Below, piece after piece: positions 1-4,288 of a stretch of DNA of 5,434 bases (the stretch's first letter is position 1; each line of letters opens with the position of its first letter). The stretch covers positions 1 through 5,434 of the forward strand of contig WJMB01000033.1 of NCBI GenBank assembly GCA_014728185.1, written 5' to 3'. The translations under genes and the position numbers were made by a program. This DNA comes from Candidatus Coatesiibacteriota bacterium. Lineage in GTDB: Bacteria > RBG-13-66-14. Under the pieces are notes generated by a model. It was given only the letters and a program-made list of their open reading frames with translations. It was not told the origin of the DNA and ran no database searches.

Positions 1-233
1 CGGGAGCGGCCGTCCTCGGGCTCTGGGGGGCGATTACCGCGGCGGCCGCCGTGACGCTCTCCCTGGTGAGCTTCTACATCACCCTGCGCGTCCACGCCTG
101 TCGCCGCTGCGTCAACCTCTCCTGCCCCTTGAACCGGGTGCCGCCCGAGGTCCGAGCGGCCTTCCTCGAGCGCAACCCCGAGCTGCGCGCGGCCTGGGAG
201 GCCGACGAGGAAAACCGGAAGGAAGATCGATGA
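1..233 (+). CDS. Membrane-anchored small protein with C-X2-C-X4-C-PLN motif (5' partial)
   Basis: The reading frame is open from base 3 to the TGA at 231-233, so the gene starts upstream; the in-frame GTG at 51 lies in the middle of a hydrophobic stretch and is unlikely to be the start. The 76 visible residues begin with about 27 apolar residues (AAVLGLWGAITAAAVTLSLV and on), a membrane anchor or last transmembrane helix. A short basic and then acidic tail follows. It carries three cysteines in C-X2-C-X4-C followed by PLNRVP, then a helix with ERNPELRAAWE. The motif looks like a conserved small domain that I cannot tie to a named function; the cysteines could bind a metal or Fe-S cluster. The stop overlaps the ruvA start as ATGA, so the two are probably co-transcribed and translationally coupled. 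Confident that it is coding, not about its role. Confidence 0.75.
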   Translation, partial: GAAVLGLWGAITAAAAVTLSLVSFYITLRVHACRRCVNLSCPLNRVPPEVRAAFLERNPELRAAWEADEENRKEDR

Positions 234-826
234 TCGAGCGACTGCGTGGAGAGCTCCGGGCCTTGACGCCCAACCTGGCCGTGCTGGAGGCCGCCGGGGT
301 GGGCTTCGCCGTAGTCATCGGCTTGCGCGGCTACGGCCGGTTGCGCGAGGTGCCCACGGGCGACGAGGTCGAGCTGCTCATCGAGATGACCTGGAGCGAG
401 AAGAACGGCCCGGCGCTCTACGGCTTCACCCAGGAAAGCGACCGCCGGCTGTTCCGCCTGCTGCTGGGCGGCTCCGGAGTTGGCCCCAAGCTTGCCCTGG
501 CCGCCGTTTCGACCCTGGAGCCCGCCGAGGTCTGCCGCGCCCTTGTCGATGCCGACACCGCCCTGCTCTCCCGGGTGCCCGGCATCGGACGCAAGCGGGC
601 GGAGAAGCTCAGCCTGGAGCTGCGCGAGGGCGCCGCCGAGCTGCTGACCGTTCTGGGAGCCGTCGAAGTGACCCCGGCGCGCTCCGACGCCCTGGCGGCC
701 CTGGTCTCCTTGGGCTATCACCGCCCCGCCGCCGCCGAGGCCGTTTCCGACGCAGAAAAGGAACTCGGCGAGGGGGCCGAGATACAGGCCCTGATCGCCC
801 GGGCCCTGGCCGAACTGCGCCGCTGA
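230..826 (+). CDS. ruvA: Holliday junction branch migration protein RuvA
   Basis: RuvA binds four-way Holliday junctions as a tetramer and loads the RuvB ATPase to drive branch migration in recombinational repair; it acts in the cytoplasm. The 198 residues match the usual length of about 200 and begin with the typical MIERLRGEL. Domain I (about 1-65) is the OB-like fold ending in ALYGF. Domain II holds two helix-hairpin-helix motifs, GVGPKLAL (83-90) and VPGIGRKRAEKLSLELR (116-132), which bind DNA backbone. Domain III (about 152-198, starting DALAALVSLGY) is the RuvB-binding helical bundle, joined by a short linker. The ATG overlaps the upstream TGA, and AAGGAAG at 219-225 is a good ribosome binding site. 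ruvB does not follow, which is unusual. The acidic pin, Glu-Asp in E. coli, reads Glu57-Lys58 here with about one extra residue in the loop. Confidence 0.97.
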   Translation: MIERLRGELRALTPNLAVLEAAGVGFAVVIGLRGYGRLREVPTGDEVELLIEMTWSEKNGPALYGFTQESDRRLFRLLLGGSGVGPKLALAAVSTLEPAEVCRALVDADTALLSRVPGIGRKRAEKLSLELREGAAELLTVLGAVEVTPARSDALAALVSLGYHRPAAAEAVSDAEKELGEGAEIQALIARALAELRR

Positions 827-897
827 ACGGCGTTGGACGGCGGCAACCACCAAGGCGCTGGGCCTTGCTAAGCAACGGGCGGTTGATCAGGCTGATA

Positions 898-923
898 TCA
901 GACGATTGCATCAGACGACTGCA
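898..923. repeat. 13-bp imperfect tandem duplication
   Basis: TCAGACGATTGCA is followed directly by TCAGACGACTGCA, two adjacent 13-bp units with one mismatch. The first unit overlaps the palindrome CTGATATCAG (892-901). The region is non-coding, 72 bases after ruvA. It could be a protein-binding site or simple slippage; no adjacent promoter is obvious. Confidence 0.55.
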
Positions 924-1288
924 AGGACGTGGGCGGTCTCGGTTGGCGTTCTGAGATGCGACGAGTCTGCGGGGTGCCGCAGTCATAATCCCATTTGGGA
1001 TACTAATCGATGAAACGCGGTGACTGCCCGCGGCGCGTTTGTCAATGATTGCTTGCGGCTTGATTAGCCCAACGAGTTTGTAAACCAGCGGTCCCGTCGG
1101 TCATCCGGCAAGCAGATAGTCAAAGAACAGGCTGAGAGCAAGCTGTTGCTTGAATAGGCGCTTCTCTTCATCAGGGTGCCCGGAAGGCTTCATGCGAATG
1201 GTTATCCTGACCGGGTGCGGTCTATCAAGTGAGTCGCTGAAACGTTGCGCTGCAGTGTTCACCTGGATTGGCCGTAATTTGCGCATAC

Positions 1289-1318
1289 AAAAAGGGTCGT
1301 CCGGAGACAACCCTTTTA
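1289..1318 (-). terminator. Rho-independent terminator, probably bidirectional
   Basis: The arms AAAAGGGT (1290-1297) and ACCCTTTT (1310-1317) are perfectly complementary; after one mismatch the helix continues with GTC/GAC. Read on the minus strand the tetraloop is C(UCCG)G, of the very stable UNCG class, and the hairpin is followed by five U residues, so it best fits minus-strand transcription. On the plus strand it also ends in UUUU. The nearest minus-strand gene ends at 1503, leaving about 185 untranslated bases before the hairpin. It may end the transcript of the 43-residue peptide gene, or an unrecognised small RNA lying between. Confidence 0.7.
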
Positions 1319-1502
1319 CATGGCGACTGAATACGCTGGTTGTTATCCACGGCCCTTCTGCTACACTTGACAGCGGTCCGGGAAAGCCGCCACTCGGGCG
1401 TTAGCACGCTCGACGAGACATCAACCCGCTGGGCGTTCGGGGTGCCCGTGTTATGATCCCCGCTTGCCTTTGGGATCAGGTGGGCCTTATCCCGGCCCGG
1501 TC

Positions 1503-1634
1503 CTATTCGAGGTGGCTGACGGCGTCGGCCTTGAGCAGGCCCCAACTGGTCTCGACGGTGGCGGTGGCGGCGGTCAGGCCGGCGACGGCCAGGACGGCCA
1601 GGACGATCAGGACGATCACGGTGCGGCGTTTCAT
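1503..1634 (-). CDS. 43-residue signal-peptide or single-pass membrane peptide
   Basis: A short gene: the ATG at 1634-1632 is preceded by a strong Shine-Dalgarno GGGAGG (plus-strand 1639-1644) four bases away, and a consensus-like promoter lies 70-100 bases upstream. The product starts MKRR, then about 15 strongly apolar residues (6-20, VIVLIVLAVLAVAGL), then TAATA. This is a classic basic n-region, hydrophobic core and Ala-Thr-Ala signal peptidase I site at 23-25. Cleavage would release an 18-residue peptide, TVETSWGLLKADAVSHLE; uncleaved, it is a one-helix membrane peptide. Codons are G/C-ending as in neighbouring genes. I do not recognise a family. It follows the 1728-2291 gene by 93 bases on the same strand but has its own promoter. 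It could be an exported signalling or accessory peptide; that is inference. Confidence 0.6.
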   Translation of the reverse strand: MKRRTVIVLIVLAVLAVAGLTAATATVETSWGLLKADAVSHLE

Positions 1635-1689
1635 TGAACCTCCCGCGGGTTGAACCGGGGAACCGGTGGCGGCTGGTGTGGACTATCTC

Positions 1690-1732
1690 CTTGACGCTTG
1701 TATTAATAGCACGCCGGGAGGGGGGCGTCAAG
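1690..1732. repeat. 8-bp perfect inverted repeat bracketing the small-peptide promoter
   Basis: CTTGACGC (1690-1697) and GCGTCAAG (1725-1732) are exact inverted copies, 35 bp centre to centre. One arm contains the -35 box of the minus-strand promoter; the other sits at its predicted transcription start. This is the layout of a two-site operator for a dimeric regulator. In RNA read from the 1728-2291 gene it could instead form a long-loop hairpin just at the stop codon. Confidence 0.5.
1703..1731 (-). promoter_or_regulatory. Sigma70-type promoter for the 43-residue peptide gene
   Basis: Reading the minus strand: TTGACG (plus-strand 1726-1731), a spacer of exactly 17 bases, then TATTAA (1703-1708). 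Start of transcription is expected near 1696, giving a leader of about 62 bases before the ATG at 1634. The -35 box overlaps the TGA stop (1728-1730) of the upstream gene, so the peptide gene can be expressed independently of it. Confidence 0.65.
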
Positions 1733-2291
1733 TTCCGTCTTTTTTCCCGTCGTTCTCGCGACGACGCAGCAGGCGGCTGAGCAGGGCGCGGAAGGTGCGG
1801 GCGTAGGCCCGGTTGCTCATTCGGGGCTTGTCCGCGGCCAGGCGGCGGCGCACCTTGGCGGTCAGCGCCCGGCGCTGGTCCGCGGCGAGGGCGCGCCAGA
1901 GGCCGCGCTCAGGCCAGGAATCCCCGTTGGCGCCAGCTTCATCTCTTCCCACCGAAGCGGAATCTTCACCGTCGGAATCATCGGACTCGTCGACTGACGG
2001 CCGCCGGCGCTCTCCGGCTCCATCGGCTCCACCGACGCCCCGGCGGGCCAGCTCCGCAGCGGCGGCCGCCACGGCCCGGCGGCAGTAACTCAACGCGGGT
2101 CGCCTGCTGTCGAGCCTCTCGCGCAGGGCCTTGGCCACCCCCATCTCCACGGCGGCCGGTGGGTAGCCCCGGCTCTTCCAGCGCTGGAGCTCCTCGAGGT
2201 CCCGAGGCGACAGCGCCAGAGGATAGCCGAAGCGACGCGCCAGCAGCCGCTGAATCTCTTCCAGGTAGGCGTCGGGTTCGGGCAGGTCCAT
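1728..2291 (-). CDS. Conserved two-domain protein of unknown function
   Basis: The 187 residues start at MDLPEPDAYL. An earlier in-frame start at 2354 would add 21 residues translated from a 14-bp tandem repeat and lies upstream of the promoter, so I reject it. The N-terminal part (about 1-85) is helical, with YLEEIQRLLARRFG, LSPRDLEELQRWKSRGYPPA and a conserved-looking ALSYCRRAV. A low-complexity acidic linker (about 86-125, rich in Asp, Ser, Gly) follows, then a basic helical C-terminal part (126-180) with WPERGLWRAL, RMSNRAYARTF and a run of arginines. The pattern resembles hypothetical proteins in deltaproteobacteria that pair a LSPRDW-like N-terminal region with a C-terminal helical region, but I cannot give a function. 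The basic tail might bind nucleic acid. It is divergent from nusB and precedes the small peptide gene on the same strand. Confidence 0.8.
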   Translation of the reverse strand: MDLPEPDAYLEEIQRLLARRFGYPLALSPRDLEELQRWKSRGYPPAAVEMGVAKALRERLDSRRPALSYCRRAVAAAAAELARRGVGGADGAGERRRPSVDESDDSDGEDSASVGRDEAGANGDSWPERGLWRALAADQRRALTAKVRRRLAADKPRMSNRAYARTFRALLSRLLRRRENDGKKDGT

Positions 2292-2297
2292 GGCCCT

Positions 2298-2326
2298 CTT
2301 ATAGCACAGCGCGGGACACTTTCCAA
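2298..2326 (-). promoter_or_regulatory. Promoter predicting a leaderless mRNA for the 1728-2291 gene
   Basis: On the minus strand TTGGAA (plus-strand 2321-2326), a 17-base spacer and TATAAG (2298-2303) match the sigma70 pattern at 4/6 and 5/6 positions. Only six bases separate the -10 box from the ATG at 2291, so transcription would begin at or next to the start codon. The AGAGGG before the ATG would then be mostly outside the transcript. The -35 box overlaps the first unit of the 14-bp tandem repeat. Confidence 0.45.
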
Positions 2327-2363
2327 GACACCAGTGCCAAGACACCAGTGCCAAGACACCAGT
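2323..2363. repeat. Three tandem 14-bp repeats between divergent genes
   Basis: CCAAGACACCAGTG occurs at 2323-2336 and 2337-2350, with a third copy at 2351-2363 lacking only the last base. The copies are otherwise identical. They lie in the 101-bp gap between the divergent 1728-2291 gene and nusB, directly behind the predicted minus-strand -35 box and 17 bases before the nusB ribosome binding site. They may be a regulator-binding array or an expanding simple repeat. The unit length is not a multiple of three and no spacers separate the copies, so it is not a CRISPR array. Confidence 0.9.
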
Positions 2364-2392
2364 CCGCGTAACAAACCACGAGGTGAACTCAA

Positions 2393-2800
2393 ATGACCAA
2401 CCGACGGGTGGCCCGGGAGAGCGCCCTGCAGATGCTCTACCAGCTCGATATCACCGGCGACGACCTGGAAACCGTGGCGGCCAAGTACTGGTCGGTGCGC
2501 TTTCCGGCGGCGGAGGCGCGCAGCTTCGCCGACCACCTCGTCGGAACCGTTCGGGAGCGGCGCGAAGAGATCGACGAGCTGTTGACCCGCTATCTGACCA
2601 ACTACCGTCTCTCCCGGCTGGGCGTGGTGGAGCGCAGCCTGCTGCGCTCGGCCTGCGCCGAACTGCTGCTCGAAGTCACCCCGGTCCGGGTGATCATCGA
2701 TGAGTCCGTGGAGATCGCCCGGGACTATGCCGGTGACGACGCCGCCGGCCTGGTCAACGCCGTGCTGGACCGCCTGGCAAGAGCTCAGGGACTGCTGTAG
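2393..2800 (+). CDS. nusB: Transcription antitermination factor NusB
   Basis: NusB, with NusE (ribosomal protein S10), binds boxA RNA in rRNA leaders and helps RNA polymerase resist premature termination; it acts in the cytoplasm. The 135 residues match the usual 130-150. Family signatures are VARESALQMLYQLD (6-19), the central YRLSRLGVVERSLLRSACAELL (71-92, key residues RL, ER and LLR), and the C-terminal VIIDESVEIARDYAGDD then AAGLVNAVLD (100-126), where the common FVN is LVN. The ATG at 2393 has GAGGTGA (2380-2386) six bases upstream. The gene stands alone: a divergent gene and tandem repeats lie before it, and 427 non-coding bases follow, rather than the riboflavin genes often found beside nusB. 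I see no convincing plus-strand promoter. Confidence 0.96.
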   Translation: MTNRRVARESALQMLYQLDITGDDLETVAAKYWSVRFPAAEARSFADHLVGTVRERREEIDELLTRYLTNYRLSRLGVVERSLLRSACAELLLEVTPVRVIIDESVEIARDYAGDDAAGLVNAVLDRLARAQGLL

Positions 2801-2826
2801 ATATCTGCTTAAGGGATCGTCTACTC

Positions 2827-2972
2827 TGTTCGGACCGGGTTGCGATTGAAATCTGCTGATAATACATGTGTTGCAGAAGATGGACCTGTCACTTACCCGC
2901 ATTTATCAAGTGGCGGTTGCCAGGGGCCTGCTCGGTGAACCTCCATTTATCTGCCCTGATTTGGTCCGAACA
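2827..2972 (+). ncRNA. Candidate branched structured RNA
   Basis: The ends TGTTCGGACC (2827-2836) and GGTCCGAACA (2963-2972) are perfect 10-bp inverted copies. Read as plus-strand RNA the helix continues to 16 consecutive pairs (2827-2842 with 2957-2972), using five G-U pairs that would be mismatches on the minus strand. Inside lie three small hairpins in sequence: 2852-2856/2873-2877 (TCTGC/GCAGA), 2890-2894/2908-2912 (CACTT/AAGTG) and 2915-2918/2938-2941 (GGTT/AACC, with CAG/CTG nested inside). That makes a multi-branch fold on a long closing stem. It does not match tmRNA, RNase P, SRP or 6S RNA features that I know. It begins 26 bases after the nusB stop, so it may instead be a 3' UTR structure. 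Confidence 0.3.
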
Positions 2973-2982
2973 CGTTCCATGA

Positions 2983-3020
2983 TGCCCTTGACAATCAGCG
3001 TTCAATGAGCGTTGAGGGCA
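2983..3020. repeat. 10-bp stem hairpin in the nusB to M28 gap
   Basis: TGCCCTTGAC (2983-2992) pairs with GTTGAGGGCA (3011-3020), including two G-U pairs, around an 18-base loop. The loop and stem also contain the direct repeat AGCGTT twice. No T run follows on either strand, so a standard intrinsic terminator is unlikely. It may belong to the same RNA region as 2827-2972. Confidence 0.4.
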
Positions 3021-3227
3021 CATAAAGGCCGCTGGAAGGCAGTTGAACTTGAGCATTTGTTGTAAATTGTCCAAGGGAACCGGGTGGTTCATCAGGAACT
3101 GAAACCTTGCGCACCCCAGCATACCGCCCTACTCTCGATCAACCGCATCTGAAACACAGACGACCTGCCGATCAAGTGACGAACCGGCAACCCTGGACGC
3201 CGCTATCTATCTAAAACGAGGTCGCCG

Positions 3228-4133
3228 ATGAGCCGTCGTCTGCTCCCGCTGATACCGCTGAGCTTGCTGATCCTCTGCCCGGGCGCCCGGGGTGTCGAGA
3301 CGGCCTTCGACCAGGGGCGGGCCTGGTCGCTGCTGGAAGACCAACTGGCCCTCGGTCCGCGCTACCCCGGTTCTCCGGGTCATACGGCGGCCCGCTGGTG
3401 GATCATCGGCGAGCTGGCGCCTCTGGTCGATGAGCTGACCCTGCAGCGCTTCGAGTATCAGCCGCCCTTCGGCGAGACCGTCACGGCGACCAACATCATC
3501 GGGCTGCTCAACACGCCGGCCGAGACCCGGGTGATGCTGGGCGCCCACTGGGACACCCGGCGCTACGCCGACGAGGACCCGGACCCGGCCCGGCGCGGCG
3601 AGCCCGTCCCCGGAGCAAGTGACGGGGCCAGCGGGGTCGCGGTGCTCCTCGAGCTGGCCCGGGTCTTCGCCGAGAGCCCGCCCGAGGTCGGTGTGCTCTT
3701 CGTTTTCTTCGACCTCGAGGACCAGGGGCGCATCGGCGGTCAGGAGTTCTGCATCGGTTCGGAGCGCCTGGCCGCCGCCGAAGCCCTGGAGTTCGACTAC
3801 GGCGTCATCGTCGACCTGGTCGGCGACGCCGAGCTCAACCTGCACCCCGAGGGGCACTCGCTGCGCGGCGCGCCGGAGCTGGTCCGCCGGGTCTGGGACA
3901 TCGCCGCCGAGCTGGGCGAGTCGGCCTTCATCGACGAGCCGCGCCACACCATCACCGACGACCATTTGCCCTTCCTGCGCAGGGGGAGACCCGTCATCGA
4001 CATCATCGACTTCGACTACGACTACTGGCACACCGTCAATGACACCGCCGCCCACTGCTCGCCGGACAGCCTGGGCGCGGTGGGACGCGTGGTCGAGACG
4101 CTGCTGCGCCGGGGCGGGAGCGGGGGATGGTAG
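3228..4133 (+). CDS. Exported M28-family zinc enzyme, glutaminyl-peptide cyclotransferase-like
   Basis: Glutaminyl cyclases of the M28 fold bind one zinc and convert N-terminal Gln to pyroglutamate; close relatives are aminopeptidases. The 301 residues start with a signal peptide (about 1-22, RRLLPLIPLSLLILCPGARG); the Cys at 17 lacks a proper lipobox, so a periplasmic or secreted enzyme is likelier than a lipoprotein. Motifs in order: GAHWDTR (105-111), GASDGASGVAVLLELAR (129-145, zinc Asp132), FFDLEDQG (160-167, catalytic Glu164 and zinc Asp165), IVDLVGD (194-200, Asp196), DDHLPFLRRGRPV (244-256, Asp245) and YWHTVNDT (266-273, zinc His268). DDH-PF-RRG-P and WHT-D follow the human QC pattern, hence QC rather than aminopeptidase. 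Length fits the family. GAGG lies six bases before the ATG. Exact substrate cannot be told from sequence. Confidence 0.9.
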   Translation: MSRRLLPLIPLSLLILCPGARGVETAFDQGRAWSLLEDQLALGPRYPGSPGHTAARWWIIGELAPLVDELTLQRFEYQPPFGETVTATNIIGLLNTPAETRVMLGAHWDTRRYADEDPDPARRGEPVPGASDGASGVAVLLELARVFAESPPEVGVLFVFFDLEDQGRIGGQEFCIGSERLAAAEALEFDYGVIVDLVGDAELNLHPEGHSLRGAPELVRRVWDIAAELGESAFIDEPRHTITDDHLPFLRRGRPVIDIIDFDYDYWHTVNDTAAHCSPDSLGAVGRVVETLLRRGGSGGW

Positions 4134-4227
4134 CCGACGGCGGGACATCGGGGAACCTTCACGCGGCTCACCATGCGAAACACTTGTTTGTCATCCGTCG
4201 TTGAGTGGTTGATAACTTGGCTGTATG

Positions 4228-4255
4228 ACGAGGGACCGCCGGAGCGGTCCCTCGT
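4228..4255. terminator. Terminator hairpin between convergent genes
   Basis: A 12-bp perfect stem, ACGAGGGACCGC (4228-4239) with GCGGTCCCTCGT (4244-4255), surrounds a four-base loop. On the plus strand it is followed by TTACTT, giving a short T-rich tail 95 bases after the M28 gene. On the minus strand the loop is C(UCCG)G, the same as in the 1289-1318 terminator, and the hairpin lies 33 bases past the stop of the 4289-5401 gene, though without a U run. It probably serves both genes. Confidence 0.85.
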
Positions 4256-4288
4256 TTACTTCAGGTTGCTTGCGGAGCGGTGCTGTAC

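Larger units (their letters stand above)
827..1502. other. Long intergenic stretch without a convincing gene
   Basis: The G+C content is visibly lower than in the flanking genes. Open frames at 1101-1310 (-) and 1150-1404 (+) overlap each other, lack ribosome binding sites and have codon use unlike the neighbours, so I do not call them. The stretch holds several perfect inverted repeats: 851-856/862-867 (CAAGGC/GCCTTG), 967-972/977-982 (CTGCGG/CCGCAG, loop GGTG), 988-1001 (ATCCCA-TT-TGGGAT), 1013-1019/1034-1040 (AAACGCG/CGCGTTT, followed by GTC) and 1139-1143/1148-1152 (CAAGC/GCTTG). It also holds the palindrome CTGATATCAG at 892-901, a 13-bp tandem repeat and a terminator, listed separately. 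The 1013-1040 hairpin, with a short T run after it, could end the ruvA transcript, but weakly. A remnant gene or untranslated RNA is possible. Confidence 0.5.
2801..3227. other. Intergenic stretch after nusB, no convincing gene
   Basis: The G+C content is near half, clearly below that of the flanking genes. The only longish frame, 2889-3122 (-), has no good ribosome binding site, mixed codon use and a composition rich in Cys, His, Gln and Asn that matches nothing I know. The stretch holds a candidate structured RNA (2827-2972) and a hairpin (2983-3020), listed separately. GAGG at 3218-3221 is the ribosome binding site of the next gene. No clear promoter for that gene is visible. Confidence 0.5.

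Noticed and set aside
74..853. 259-residue minus-strand frame opposite ruvA
   Set aside because: It is a shadow of ruvA caused by high G+C; its translation is low-complexity Gly, Gln and Arg.
1101..1310. 69-residue minus-strand frame with a protein-like composition
   Set aside because: Its outer start (TTG at 1310) lies inside the terminator hairpin, the inner ATG at 1286 has no ribosome binding site, codon use differs from the neighbours, and no family is recognised.
1367..1372. Isolated TTGACA as a plus-strand -35 box
   Set aside because: There is no acceptable -10 box at 16-18 bases and no gene downstream on that strand.
1150..1404. 84-residue plus-strand frame
   Set aside because: It overlaps the opposite frame, runs through the terminator hairpin at 1289-1318 and has no ribosome binding site.
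1069..1405. Integron attC-like site (GCCCAAC with GTTAGCA)
   Set aside because: The right-hand core does not match GTTRRRY and the distance of over 300 bases is too long for an attC site.
2292..2354. Upstream extension of the 1728-2291 gene by 21 residues
   Set aside because: The added residues are translated tandem repeat and the start lies upstream of the predicted promoter.
2323..2363. CRISPR-like repeat array
   Set aside because: The units are only 14 bp, directly abutting without spacers, and no cas genes are present.
2889..3122. 77-residue minus-strand frame
   Set aside because: There is no clear ribosome binding site, the composition is atypical, and it overlaps the structured-RNA candidate.
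3207..4148. 313-residue minus-strand frame opposite the M28 gene
   Set aside because: It is a shadow; the plus frame carries all the catalytic motifs.
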